64,000 nucleotides of DNA from NCBI GenBank assembly GCA_016800925.1, contig JABCPU010000001.1:372001-436000 (forward strand), given 5' to 3'. The notes under the pieces were generated by a model. That model was not told the origin of the DNA and did no database searches. It saw nothing but the letters and a program-made list of their open reading frames with translations. Below, piece by piece: positions 9,615 through 22,519 of this stretch. This DNA comes from Suillus spraguei (lineage: Eukaryota > Basidiomycota > Agaricomycetes > Boletales > Suillaceae). The position numbers were made by a program, and so were the translations under genes. Within the stretch, counting starts at the first letter, position 1, and each line of letters begins with the position of its first letter.

Positions 9615-12265
9615 ATGAGCAGTAGACCTGCGAGGTCATCTAGCATCCCCGTTCCACCACGGGGAGGTATTTCACCCGTTCGGAATATCGAGTCAGTCAT
9701 CTCAATCCCCTTTGCACCTTCCCCACAGTCCCGTCCTCGCCTTGGGAACCCGGGGTGGCAGCAACGTAGTCCTACTACAGGTATCAGCAGTATCCGTGGA
9801 TCCAGTTCTATGACTGTCGCGTCCAGCTCTCCAATGCGTTCGACAGCTCGATCATTCACACAACCAAGTTCTGCACTTCTTTCAGGCACAGGAACTACAC
9901 CAGCGCAGATATACTATGAACCGCGTGTGATTAGAGTCGACACTACTTGTCCGACCTCTTCACCTTCTCGTGTTCGTCGGTCCAGTGCAACCGGTGTTAG
10001 GACGCCTAGCGCTCAGAGACCAGCTATGGCACACTCGAGCGCGGGTTCGTTCCCTGCCGACTCAGCACCCTTCCCTCGCCCGGGATATCTTGACCATTCC
10101 GCACTGCGGCACCTTTTGCAGACAGATACTCCTACTCAACTTTCCTCGTTACCGAAGCCTGATCTTGCGGTCGTCCGTACTGAGTATACCGGTGGGAGGA
10201 GGAGGGCACAGAGATCTCCCAGTTTTGATAGTGATGAAGAAGACGCTAGTCCTTCTGGAGAAATGTTCTCCCGGCAACAGCAAGATAACAATCCTTTAAT
10301 GTCATCTACCCTCTTGCGCCTCCCAACTAGGTGGAGTGAGGAATATCGAAGTCCTATGTTAAGCGTTTCCCAGGATGGAAGGGATCTCACCTATCAAGGT
10401 CAGTCATGCTAAGGCAGTAGAATTACAAAGCATGTTATACTCATTGAAACAGGGTCTTCAAGTAACTCTGACAAAGATGCCGCAGCTGCGCGTACGATCT
10501 TCCCTATTCCTCCTGCCTGCGGCATATACTACTACGAGGTCGAGGTAACCAGCAAGGCAAACAGCAATAAGGGGTGAGTGCCTTGTGTACAGAAGTTCTG
10601 ATATCTATGTACTTAAACGCAAATTCAGGCATATCAGTGTTGGGTCCGATTAGAATTCGATAGTTTGAAATTAATTTCGCTGACATCCCTTTGTAGTCTC
10701 GTGAGCCGCGACTTTAAACTGAATCGTCTACCAGGGTGGGAGAAGAACTCATGGGGATATCACGGTGATGACGGATCGTCGTTTGCGGCTGAGAAGACGG
10801 GTACACCATATGGTCCCCAGTTCGGAGGTCTGTCTACTTTGCGATGCACCTGAATATTTTCACTCACTTTGGACTAATTAGCTGGAGATGTTATCGGCTG
10901 TGGTATCGATTTTAGCCAGAACCGCGCATTCTACACAAAGAACGGTGCTTTACTTGGTGCGCATTCTTCCCCTCCGAGGACTTCTTTTATTTAAAATTCC
11001 CACAGGCTCTGTTTTCGATAATATTGGCAAGGATTGCGATATTTATCCAGCAGTCGGGCTTTGCCATCCCGGAGAATCTGTGCGAGCTAACTTCGGTCAG
11101 GACCCATTCAAGTTCGACATCGAGGACCACGTACTTCAACAGCGAAACACCACATGGTCGCGCATTCAGTCTGCGCCCTGGACGTGGCCAGTAGCTGACG
11201 GTGACAAAGATCTTACTTCAGTATCGACGTCCGCTACAGAAACCCACGTGAAGTCCCAGATCAATGATCTTGTTCTTTCGTACCTGTCGCATCACGGATA
11301 CGCACGTACGGCACGAGCATTTGAGGCTCAGTGTTCCGCTCGGGGAGGAATGTCGACATTAAGATTGTCAAACACGTTACCCTCGTTTTCCGTATCTGAC
11401 CATGATCAGATCATGGATATGGACGACGTGCCCCAATCACCTACAATCGCACCTGCACCCATGGATGATATCGAGATCCGTACCCGTATTGTACATGCCG
11501 TACTCACTGGTGATGTCGACACTGCGCTGACCGACATACGAACATACTTCCCTCGAGCGCTTGATGCGTATGCAGGACTCTTGCTCTTTAAACTACAATG
11601 CCGTAAATTTGTGGAGCTTGTATTAGAAGCGTCAGAACTGAAGAAGCGGATGTGTGCAGAGGATGCAGAGATGAATGTGGAGGTTGACGGAGACGAAAAA
11701 GGACCTCGGACGGGATGGGGATGGACGTCGACGATGAGTTGGACATCTCCAGTACTGGAGTGATGAACGGTTTTGGCGGCAGCAGCAGTGCAATACCTAT
11801 CAAAGGCAAGCGTAAGGCATCGTTCGCCTCTTATTCGCATTCAGGTTTGTCAGGCATTACTGCTGCCAAGTATGGGACCGCTCTCGAGCGTGCGGTTGCG
11901 TACGGACAGGAGTTGCAGTCAGAGTACAAAGACCGCGCGGAGATGCGCGCCATTTTTAAGCGCACGAGTGTGATTGTGGCTTTCGAAGATCCGCTTGGGG
12001 CAGGCGGGGATGCAACAGAGGTGGCGGGGCAGGCAGCAAGAGCGAGTCTTGCAACAGATGTGAACCAGGCGATTTTGCGTGAGTTTCTCCTCGAGTTGAC
12101 TTGATTGTATTCTCACTATTTCCCGTAGTGTCGCAAGGGCGTCCTGCTCATCCGGCCTTGGAGAGGATATACCGCCAGACTGCAGCATCCCTCACGCAGC
12201 TTGCTCTGACTGGCAACGGGGCTGCTGCTTTCATGGACTTACCCAGGGAGCTCCTGGACGCATGA
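9615..12265 (+). CDS. VID30: Vid30/Gid1 (RanBP9/10-like) GID ligase scaffold
   Basis: Domains in order: a ~260-residue Ser/Pro/Arg-rich disordered N-terminus; a SPRY domain over five short exons (GIYYYEVEVTSK, LPGWEKNSWGYHGDDG, GCGIDFSQNRAFYTKNG, YPAVGLCHPGESVRANFG); a LisH motif (NDLVLSYLSHHGYARTARAF); then CTLH/CRA helices (IRTRIVHAVLTGDVDTALTD... LLLFKLQCRKFVELVLEA) and a C-terminal CRA end (ALERAVAYGQELQSEY... HPALERIYRQTAASLTQLAL). This is the layout of Vid30/Gid1, which scaffolds the GID/CTLH E3 ubiquitin ligase that degrades gluconeogenic enzymes. Between about 11695 and 11715 the reading frame shifts by one base: the upstream frame runs to a stop at 11763 and the downstream frame opens with the acidic MGMDVDDELDISS. 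One more A in the A5 run near 11697 would restore it. Confidence 0.9.
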
Positions 12266-12542
12266 TCATATTTTTTCCAATCCTTATTTCACTTCGCTGA
12301 GTAATTCTTCTTGCTATTGTATGTTACATATTTTGAAATCAGGTCATGCATATCTCAGCTTGTAATGTATCATTCAACATTGAAATCCTTGTAATTGCGT
12401 TCTTTAGTATATCATGAAGACGCACAATTCAGAATCCCCCACTTTTTTCAATTTAAAATGACTGGTTATTTACATGAGTTCCTATGGTATACAACTTGTT
12501 ACAAAGCATTGGTATGAAGGCCAGCTTCTGGTACCCGATCTC

Positions 12543-15500
12543 TCACATCATATAAGACGCTTTCACAACCTCGAGCATCTTTCCCAGAGCGATTAAACCA
12601 AAGCTCTGAGCTCCAAACATCCTCGGTTGTTCCTTGAGTGTATCTTCTGCAACGCACCACGCTGCCCAAGAGCGCTTGAACGTTTCTGCCATACTTCGCT
12701 GTTCCGTGTCATCAAATTCTTCGCGGAAGGTCCAATCATCATAATCATCCTCTTCATCATAATCATAGTACGTCTCTGTCTCCGACGTCACCAAATCTTT
12801 AACAAGGAGCTCTGCTCTGACAGCACGGACGAGCTCATGCGTCTGAAATTATCTTGTAAAACCTTGTGGCACATATTCAATGTTAAGCTTACCTGCAAGT
12901 TCATCGCAGTGACTGCGTCCCGCCGACGATGATGGTCGGACCAATTTGCCATGATGGTCCCGCTCACCAATTCCGCTTCCGAAACGTGGCTGTCCTTGTT
13001 TTTCAAAATCGTGTGCGACTGCCCGATCACTAGCAGCTGGTCACAATATGCATCGAGTAGATATGTCATCTCCTCGATTAACTCTCGAGTTGGATCGGGT
13101 AATCCCGAAAGACCAAGATTACGGAGGCTCGCGCGAGAGAGCGCATCCTTCACAGAGGTTCCATCAGATGGAGAGTAGTCCTCGTTCCATTCTTGGGGAA
13201 TCCACTTTTTCACTGGTACCCGACGGTAGAGTTGTCCGAGCAGCTTTTTGCTGTTGTAGTACTGGTCGCTGTTGAGATCAGCACCTTCTTTGGCAAGAAA
13301 ATCAGGCTTGGGTTGATTCTTCGACTTGAACCTCGGAAGTTGGGTAAAGTTGACAGGAGTGCCGCTTTTCGGGAAATCGACTGCGTGTGAGGCCAATTTC
13401 GCGAGTTCCATACACTCCGCACAACCTGGATCCTCCAGGTCAGCAAATCTGAGATGATGTATGGCGATGAGACCGACGAGGTCCGCCTCGATCTACATTT
13501 CATAATTAATTTTGCAGATATTGAATGACCGAATGAGACCTACATAGTCAAATACGAAGTCCACAATATCGGCGATATTACATGGGTTTTCTGTCCTTTT
13601 GATGGGTAATGCCTGATACTCTCCGGCTTCGCCGTAAGATGTTGGCATCAGTTTCGGCTGCAGAATGTTCAGACATGTTGAATGTATTAAAATTTTCAGG
13701 CTTACATCAAGGATTAGGTTGAAATCATCGCCATCAAGATCACCCCCACCCAAACATGATGCAAGTGCTCGCTGACCTCTGTCGACGATGAGTCAGCGTG
13801 TGTTTGCCGCAAGCCATCAAACAGGACTTACTCGCATGAAAATACAACGACATTCTTCAGGTGCGCCAACTCTGGGCGATGTACGGCCTTCACAACCTGT
13901 AGATCACCTGGATGAATTTGCGGGCTGCGCGTTACGGCGACGTCGCCCAGGATTTGGTCATTCAACCCTGTCCTCTCATCAAACACGGCTGCGTAAACTT
14001 CTCCCTCCTTGAGGCAGCCCCATTCATCGGAAACACCAAGCAAGGTATACGAGCCTGGGACTTCTATGTGTGCGCGATACTTCAGCTCCCGCAAGATTTG
14101 CGTTTCCGCGCAATGCAGGGAGCTTTCTATGAGCTCGCTGGTCCATCGTGACTGAGGCGATTCGTCGTCCTTCGTGTTCCCAACATCCAACTGCAAGATG
14201 GACGACAAGTTTCTAAAAAGAGATGGAAAATGGAACGATGCTCCCAGTCCGTGTTGCTGGAGAACTTTCGAGGCATCGAGGGATGATGATCGGACGGATT
14301 GAGCTTTGGCGATTGCATCGTCTTGCAAGTCAATGATCCGACCGGTGTCCACTCCCAAGAACTCCATAAGTACAATGAGGGGACGATTGAGGAACATCGC
14401 TTTTGGCTTCGCTGATGTCGATTGGACATCAAAAGTGAGGTTCTCCTGTGCATCGAATTTAATTTGCGATGGACGTAGGCGAACAAGATTGCCTTCGATT
14501 GTCGGATCTTGAACGACCATGCCTTTAGCACCACCGAGACGAAATTGAAAAGCGGATGGAGTATTGCGAAGCTTGGCGGGTCGCTTCTTGCCTTTTTGCA
14601 AAGACTTCCATATCTCCTTTGCAAGTCCGACCGATACAGGGCTACACCCATCTGTCATAACGTTACCAGAGGGTGATTTTTTGTCGGGATAGTAATAATC
14701 GATTTCTTCGGGAAGAAGTTCTATCGACGGATCGGTGCCGGAAAAGGCTTGAGACCACCTTGCAGCCAAGCGAGCGGGTTGGTTGACAAGTTTAGAGAAA
14801 TCGCCCTGACAATTGCGTTCGGTCAAGATCGATCAAAGCAATTAGCAACTCACTAGGTTATCCCGGATTGATTCCACATCCAGCAGTGTCCCGCTGTCAT
14901 CCGTGAACGGTGTCATAAACCACACCGAATGATCTCGCAGACCGCTCATGGAATATCCCAGGAATCGGAACTGACGTCCAGCGACGCGGTAGCCTTTGAG
15001 GAGAATTGGGCGATACCGCTCCTGCAGAAGGTCCTTAATGGAAGAGTCTAAGTCCCGACGAAGTTTTGATCGATTCTCGTCCTGGAAAGTGACGCGCAGG
15101 AAACATTCGTGATTTTTGTATCTGCGCAAGACACTATTAGACTGGTCTGGGAGAGGTCCCTCTAAGATGTGTCGTGTTGGCGTTAGGATCAAATGATAGG
15201 ACTGGTATATCCCACTCTGAGGTGGCGGAGCTAGAAGACGGAGGGGCCTTTGATGCTCTCTGGTGAACTCGTGGATTACCTGGCCAAGAAGAGAAGTTAA
15301 ATCTTCTTGGCTGGTATGCCATTGTGCCCGGCGTCTACGGCGTGGTTTACGTTTCGTGTCGTGTCCTTCGTGCCCGGACGCAAAAGACAGGAAAATCTCT
15401 GGCGCATCAGAGCCATGTCCAGTGTGCAACGAGATAATTGCCTCCTTCAGTGACAATATTTCTATTGGAGTGAAAACAAAATTTGCAACAGTCTTTTCCA

Positions 15501-16419
15501 CCTGGAACGCAAGCTCGTATGGTATCTCGGAGAGAAACTCATGGAGTTCCTCGATAGGGTTGCTATCAGAAGTGCGGTCGTGGATCTGAACATGGGGCAC
15601 TGGGGAGTACCGCAGATGAAGGCGATTGCGACATGCGTACATGAATGTTTCTGCATCTGGCTGAGCGCTGAACACTAGCATCAGACTATGGCTGCCGGAA
15701 GGCATAGGATAATGACGCGTCAAGCCCGCCAGACGTTGAGGGCTTTTATTTACAATTCCATGGTAATCAATTTCCACGGAGAACACCGGGGGCGCATCGG
15801 CACGAATGAAAAGAATGTGGGTATCATCATCTTGGTTACCCACTAATTCTGCGATTTTCAGTTGTGCATAGGATGCAATAGACATCTCGGTCCAAAGAAC
15901 ATAGTCACTGTCACTATCAGGCGTAACAGTGAAGCGTACCTGCCGACGCTCCAGATCACAGGAGACATCGGCAGTGCCAGGAAGGCTAAATTCTGAAGAA
16001 AAAGAACCATCCCGATTGAAGCGCCCAAATGAGTAGCGAAGGAGCTGGAAAGGCCTCGATTGCTGAAGAAGCCTTTCCTTCTCCTCTCGCAGCTTCACTG
16101 GGTCGACCCATGGAACAGAATTCAATCTCAAAATACGGGCATTGTTCATCGATTGCGTGCTCTTGCTGAGGAGGATTTGGCGGCCTTTGACGACAATGCC
16201 TGTGTCACCATAAGCACGCAAGAGAGTAGTGCCAGAGTCCTCCGTGGGGAGGGCAAGGATGCCTCGCTTTCCATTCGGGTGTGACTTGTAGAACATTTGG
16301 ATTTCAAAATTTAGAGGGAGATTGGATGGAAACGGGGGCTTGTGAAGTATCTTAGCGAATTCGACTGTCAAGTCTTCTTGGCTAACCGCAAAGGCGATGT
16401 TTCTCATAAAAATCTCCAT
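12543..16419 (-). CDS. RNA-dependent RNA polymerase, QDE-1 type
   Basis: Roughly 1,200 residues over at least six exons. The long first exon (16419-14862) encodes the N-terminal RRM-like and linker region of cellular RdRPs. Exon 2 (14812-13829) contains LVNQPARLAARWSQAFSGT, VMTDGCSPVSVGLAKEIW, FQFRLGGAKGMVV and the conserved LLGVSDEWGCLKEGEVYAAV. The next exon carries the catalytic signature CLGGGDLDGDDFNLILD, whose three Asp residues bind the metal ions. The protein ends with an acidic stretch and helical tail. This enzyme family makes double-stranded RNA from single-stranded templates for quelling and siRNA amplification. All conserved blocks are in frame, so it looks functional. No Dicer or Argonaute gene is nearby in this window. 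Confidence 0.95.
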
Positions 16420-16676
16420 CTAGTATAGTCCAGGTCAATAAAGAGTATGATCTGGGATTACTCGCTCACCTTGTGTGATTGGTATCAACGCAGGGGGATA
16501 TGATTAGGATAAGATGATTGCTATCAGTTGGTCGGTATATAAGTGCAATGCCAGGCTGATCAAAGATATTAATAAACCACAGCATGCACGTGAAATCCTG
16601 TGAAACCATTTAATCAGACCCTTTCCTACCAATTACTCAATATATAACGTCAAGCTATCAGGTAAACAAGTGGGGC

Positions 16677-18488
16677 TTAGTAGTCCAGACGCCGCTTCTT
16701 CTCCCTAAAACTATCATGGTCTCTTTCCGGTGGCGCTCTCCGTCTGTTATCATGGTCTAAGCGACTGCGATAAGGTGATCTTGACCGTGATCTTCGCCGC
16801 CCAGTTTCAGAATTGTGGTAATCGCGATTCTTCTCTCGTGATCTATCGTCACTGGCAAAGTCCTCCCGGCTTGGCTTTCCCTCCTTCGAGCGGCGACGAT
16901 CGACTCTATCGTCGGACCGGTCTCGCCATGATGGTCGTTCGCCCCATGCGCGTGACGTGATAGTGGCCGCATTAGCACCAGAAGCCAAAGAACTGCGGAC
17001 TCCCGGAGGTAATTCATTATTTTGAGGACAGTCTGCCAAAAAAAAGTTGAGTTTGATAGGAGGACGCCTCGACACACATGTCCTCACCCTTCTTGAGATG
17101 TGGACCGCCACACAAGAAGCAACCACCTCCTTCTGTAGATCGACCCCCTGTTTTTACAGAACCGGCGCCTCCAAAACCTCCGCTCCCCTGCGTCGTATCC
17201 TGATCCATAAGGTGGGTATACTTAGTTCTACTGCGTTTACCGAAGTTCTTCACTCGCATGACTTCAGGTAACATTGAGATATCCACCGTAGACTCAGTTG
17301 CCTCTGTATAGTCGTGTCGTGTGAGGATTGCGTCATCCTAATTAACGTGTAAAATGATGGGACGACACAGATAAAAGAAGAGTGATGTACCTGGTGGAAA
17401 GCACCCTTATGCCAGTACTTCTGAAGGAACTTCTGCTGGCCCTTAGGCTTCTCCTCTCGTAACTTGTTAGCCCGTTCAAGATCTTCCTTCAAACGCTGTT
17501 CTTCTGGAAGGGCACGTCTCCGCTCAATCTCTTCCCTTTCCTCTTCACGTTTAAGTTCTTCCTCCTTTTCCTTTTTAATTCGTCCAAGCTCTCGCAGCCG
17601 CCAAGCCTCAAATTCCCCGGTGGGATCTACACCATCCGTATCATCGACATCAGGTATTACCTCCTCCTTTCCTCTTCATGGCATGTGAGTATAACAATCA
17701 CGACGGATGTACAAGAACGTACTTTCCAATAGTTCTCGTCGTATACTTTCTGCGACAAGGTCGTGACTCTGCTTCTTCCGTTCTTCAGCAGTTTCTTGTT
17801 TCCGCTTCTCTACTTCCTCAGCTTCTAGAGCAATCGCATCACGCTCAGCAATCGTCTCCCGACCTCGTCTGTAGGAAATAGTGAATAAGTGACTTAATAA
17901 AATGTGTATTTGAAACGTACTTTGGAACGAAAACAGGTCGGAATAATGGCTTTGAAGCTTCCTCCTCAGACCCGCTAGACTAGACATAATTCAAAAAAAA
18001 AGTATATGCCTTAAGCAGACATACCTCGCTCTCATCCTCTTCGTCCTCTTCTTCATCCGGTGCCTCCTCCGACTCTTCTTCCGACACGATATCTATGGCG
18101 GCATGAAATAAAAATGAGTCGGACCAAAATAATGGCACGCACCCTCCTCCAGTTTCGTCCGTCCAGACTCTTCTCGTCCCGCAACAATGACCTTGCCTTC
18201 CTTCGAGATATTGACATCCTTTAGAGTGAGATTCATCGTCTTCGCCACTCTACTCTGTTCTGTCTTCACTGGAAGCGTCGTTTCCTCATCCTCCTCGACA
18301 ATGTCTTGCTCCCCACCAATGAGCACATCTCCTTCTTCCTGAACTTCGAGCTGCTCTTCGTCGTCTTCATCTGACTCGGATGAAAATTCAGCAGCTCCTT
18401 TTGGCGCTTTACCCTTCCAATATCTGCCTGCCGCACGCGTTGGCTTTGATGTGTGTTTGCGAACTTGGGTCGCGAGTATAGTTGACAT
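16677..18488 (-). CDS. MFAP1: Spliceosomal protein MFAP1 with C-terminal zinc knuckle
   Basis: Starts [20 protein letters not shown]; the acidic segment [19 protein letters not shown] follows. The middle is a long charged coiled coil ([40 protein letters not shown]). The hallmark MFAP1 block is present: AFHQ, then [15 protein letters not shown], then [24 protein letters not shown]. After it comes a CCHC knuckle, [13 protein letters not shown], and an Arg/Ser/Asp-rich tail ending RRLDY. MFAP1 is a pre-mRNA splicing factor that joins the spliceosome at the B complex stage (Prp38/Spp381 partners). The zinc knuckle and RS-like tail extend beyond the metazoan protein and may add RNA contacts; that role is inferred. 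Some internal exon borders are approximate. Confidence 0.92.
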
Positions 18489-18705
18489 GATGACGGAGAG
18501 TTATTATGGACGCGTAAATAAGGACAAATAATCCTTGGCATGTATTTCTTTCGCCGGTTTATGTTCAGAGCAAAGACCGTATCCTGACTTACCACTAGAA
18601 GCATATTTTAGAGTGGTTATGCATTGGTATCTCTATAAACACAGTATACCATCCGAGAGCTAACGCGCTGACCGAAGGTATGTCCTTGTAATAATTTAAG
18701 CGTTA

Positions 18706-19372
18706 CTATCCATTATGCTCGTTTCGTGACGGTCCACTATTTCGTGAGTCACACTCATGTCACTAATAGTAACGGACAGTCACACTTGCCGTTCGGTCGA
18801 CAACTCGTGAACTTTGACAGTAATTGATTGGGATGCTATACTAGCTAGTGGTAAACCTGCAAGCTATAGTATGTATGGAGAAATATAGAGCTGAATGCAA
18901 ATTATTACTGTTGTGTAAAATATTACTGAGGGAATGTATGAGGTAGATATTTATTATTGCTACATCGAAGGACTGTCTTGCCGGATGTGTGTGTTGAGCG
19001 AAAAAATATGATCACTTGGATGCCCTCATAGTCAGGGTCAGTAAACACCAATAGCTTGCCTCGGCAACACCCCACGAATCCAGTTAAATGTCCAGCGCTC
19101 ACCTGTTCATGGATTGCAGCTACACACTGTAAAATTTGATGTCCGACATCGGCAGCCACGGCAGGTGACACTGAATCGTAATTTTTGCAGGTGTCACGCT
19201 GAAAACACGATCTTCACCATCTCTCAATGGTTTTGTTTTGTTTCACTTGGAATATGCTAGTATAATATGTAGAACATACCCAGTGAAGTAGCTAAGTAAT
19301 TGCTTGAAATTTGAGTGCTGTAGACAAAAATCACGAAACAGTGGACCGTCACGAAACGAGCGTAACGGATAG
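18706..19372. mobile_element. 667-bp MITE with 42-bp terminal inverted repeats and TA target sites
   Basis: Left arm 18706-18747 and right arm 19331-19372 are inverted copies with only 3 mismatches in 42 positions (core CGTTTCGTGACGGTCCACT). Each arm is flanked directly by TA (18704-18705 and 19373-19374), the target duplication of the Tc1/mariner-pogo superfamily. The interior has no transposase; its longest frame (minus, 18923-19171) is unrelated to any family I know. It sits in the intergenic space between MFAP1 and the PARP gene. I call it a non-autonomous DNA element; assignment to a particular autonomous partner is not possible here. Confidence 0.85.
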
Positions 19373-19623
19373 TACCTGCATGATCTCAGACTCTCACTTG
19401 CTGTTATACTACCTGACGGCTTGTCAACTGTTTGGAAAGAGTTTTCGGTGGTAGAAAATAGTGGCAAACTTGACGCCACAACAAGTTGTGCCAATCGGCT
19501 AGGTGTATAGACTCTACACACCGTCGATGGTTTTTGGAGTCTGGGAAAATCAATGAAATCTCTATTACGGGAAAACATAAAGTACAGAGTAATTTTGAAT
19601 AGGGAAAAGTGAGATTTCCCGAC

Positions 19624-22519
19624 TTAATTCATCTTTACCATGAGCAGGTACCGCAAGCGGATCTGGGATGGGTCATAGACGATGTACTAGTGGAGTGTGA
19701 GCTAACGCAGGTGTCAAGAACGTTTTATCGCGATCACAAACCTCGTTGTACATAAGACTGGCACCAGGGGGGTTGACGTGCGATGGCTCTCCCTTGGGCA
19801 TGTAAACGCCCTCAAGTTCTTTGTGGCCAAGCGCCATACCAGCATCTTGCCAGTTGGCAGGTTGTATCTCCCCTACCCCTTTCGTCGCCCTTGCGTTACG
19901 GACAACATGAGAAGCCTGCATGCAGAACAAGGGAAGATTGCACTTACAGTTTCTTGCTTTTCTTGCAATCGTTATCGGCGTTGTAATTTCCATGAGTCAT
20001 CTCGAGGAACGGTTTTACAGCCACCTCACAGAGGAGTAACACGCCAATTTGATTACTCAAACTATCCATCAAGTTTAGTGAGATACCCTTCGTTAATCCC
20101 GCATTACTCACTAAGCGAAGCAGTAGCCTGCGGACTGGAATCGAAAAGATATCAAAAATCGATACTCAGAAATGTCCGCAGTGCCAAAACTTACTTTTGA
20201 CATCATCTAGGGAACAGGTCAGTTCACGGTGTAGAATATAGACGATCGAGTACTCACATCTGCAAAGTAGACACCTTTGCCAAACATATAGCCTGAGATG
20301 CACGTCAGTGCAATGTACATGTATAAGCAATTTTCAGCAACGTACCCGTAACAGGCGCCTCCGGAGGGGCGATCCGAAGGCCCTGTTTAAGGATACCTGA
20401 AGTAAAGCGGTGAATTCATGATCTATGGTATATCTCACACATTCCTCACCAGCGAAATTGGTCGTCCTAGAACCGTGCCACAAGAGCATCCGATCACCAG
20501 CAGGAAGCTTATCGTACCCCTTCGCGAGCCACGCAGAAGTCTCTACCTCTCTCTCCACTCTAAAAGCGTGTATAATCTCTGACTTGAAGTGATGCGTCTG
20601 TCCATGCGTGTCGGAAATATAACGTGCGAGAGCCTTGAATTCCGAGCTGTTTTGAGCGACAGGGTCCATCGAATTGAGACCCAACGAGCGGAAGTGCGCG
20701 TCTAGCGGGTTAAGTGGCTTCCCGTCATCATCGACATTGATGGAGGTAGTTATGAGTTTATGAGCGATTTCCTGAGATGGATGTGTGGTGAGCGGATGAA
20801 TATGCACAAATACGGTTCGCATACCATGTCACCCAGAGCGTCAACAAGATCCAGTTCCTGCAGAATGTGAGCATGAAAATGGTGACGAAGCCAAGTGTAT
20901 TACCCTTCTCAAAAGATCCTGGTTACTGATTACAGTGGGCCTCGTGCGCCCAAATACATGAGGAATAATGCTGCCAGAAACTCGCATCAGAGCAACGAAT
21001 GATTATATTTCCACTTGACGCACGAATAGTATTCCGAAGTAAGTGTTTCACAGGCGGTTTGGAAGCCACCCAGAGACTTCGCCATGTCGCCATCTGGATG
21101 CTCAACCACGTCCGCAAGTTTCTGAAATTAATTGTTCAATCAGGATTCCAGACAAATATTTTCTAGTGATGAGCGAACCTTCAGAGCCGTGAATCCATTA
21201 AGAACTGTTGACTTCGCGAGTTTGCCTAGTTTGGTGCAAGATTGTAAGTAGTGGCCGAACAACTCCCATGGAAGAACGTGATATACCAAGGGGCAGCTTA
21301 TTGGCATCGTAATTCATTGACGACAAGTGAGCATCAATGAGTCTAAAATAATCAGTTAGGGCTATGAGAATTCAGGCTATGGCACTTACTTGGCTGAGAA
21401 AATGAGGTTGCAGAATGCCTACCATTGGTTGTGTTAGCGCAGATTAGGAGATTGTCTTCTCGAATTACCTGCAACTCTGCTGGTAACTTGGAATCTGGAA
21501 CAGGTTCTTCTTCTTTGGAGTTGCTGCCACTGCTTTCCGCCTTGCTATCTTCATCCTCGAATGCACGTTCTGGAGAAAATGTTAGGTTCCTCCTTCGCGT
21601 TTGAACTTGCGAATGCGCCTACCTAACCATGTATATTTTCCTGAATATCCAGTGTTCATATGAGAGTTGAACGTCCGAAAAATATTCACTTACCCTTCGC
21701 AGCCACCATGCCAAAGCGTTGGGGCCACGCAACGCCGGATTTTGACTTGAACTGCTTCTTAAACTCGTTGATAGCAGAAGCAGATGGCCATGGTCCCTGA
21801 TATAATCAGTTTCCAGTGCAAAATCCAACTGCTGGGACCAACCTTGATTTGGCTTGCACCATTCTCACCAACGCGACCCCAACGCGTGTAGAGAGAGGAT
21901 TGGGTGTCATTACCAATAGGATGCACAAGTTGTATCACATAAAACCTGTGTGCCTGGCTTAAAATATATATATTTTTATGGGCATGTGTGCTCACTTATT
22001 CTTGTTAGAGCCAACTTCAGTTTGGTTGAGCATCGCGTCCCAAACACTTTCATCATTCGAGTAAACTTGATGTGTATCTAGACATTCCGGTTAGCTCCGG
22101 GCTCTCAACGCATAGTTACAATACTTACTGACGAGGCCAGACATTGGGTCCACCGGAGCAGCACCTCGTTTCACAACAGTGACCTAGAAGATGAGGGGTG
22201 AGCATCTGGTTGTAAAAATTACGGGATATGCAATACTTGCCATCTTCTTCTTTGCTTCGTCGTCCGCCTTGCTGTCAGTGGTGTCATCGTCCTTGTTTAG
22301 CTTGGCGATTTTAGAAGGGACGTCATCTGGCTCGTCGTCGTCGTCATCTTCGCGGACGCGCTTCGCTTTTGGTTTAGAGACGGGTTTTACGGGTTGGGAT
22401 ATGGGTTTTGCTGAAACTGCAGTAGATGCGGCGTTTGCCAGCCTCGTGCCAGCCCTAGTGGAGCGTGACGAGACTGGCTTTGCAACAGTGGAAGGGACAG
22501 TTTTCTTGCGAGGAGGCAT
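19624..22519 (-). CDS. Poly(ADP-ribose) polymerase with WGR domain
   Basis: N-terminus MPPRKKTVPS then a basic, acidic-patched disordered region (KPKAKRVREDDDDDEPDDVP) likely carrying a nuclear localisation signal. Next the WGR domain (FYVIQLVHPIG, SLYTRWGRVGENGA), the PARP regulatory helices (MNYDANKLPLGKLAKSTVLN), and the catalytic ART domain: LLWHGSRTTNFA (catalytic His), [20 protein letters not shown] (Tyr), and near the end ASLMYNE followed, after an intron, by YIVYDPSQIRLRYLLMVK, supplying the Glu. The H-Y-E triad predicts true polymer synthesis rather than mono-transfer. No zinc fingers or BRCT domain are visible, so it resembles PARP2/3 and filamentous-fungal PrpA, with a role in DNA damage response. 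More than ten short introns. Confidence 0.95.

Noticed and set aside
18923..19171. 82-codon minus-strand frame inside the inverted-repeat element
   Set aside because: Too short for a transposase and without DDE or HTH motifs.
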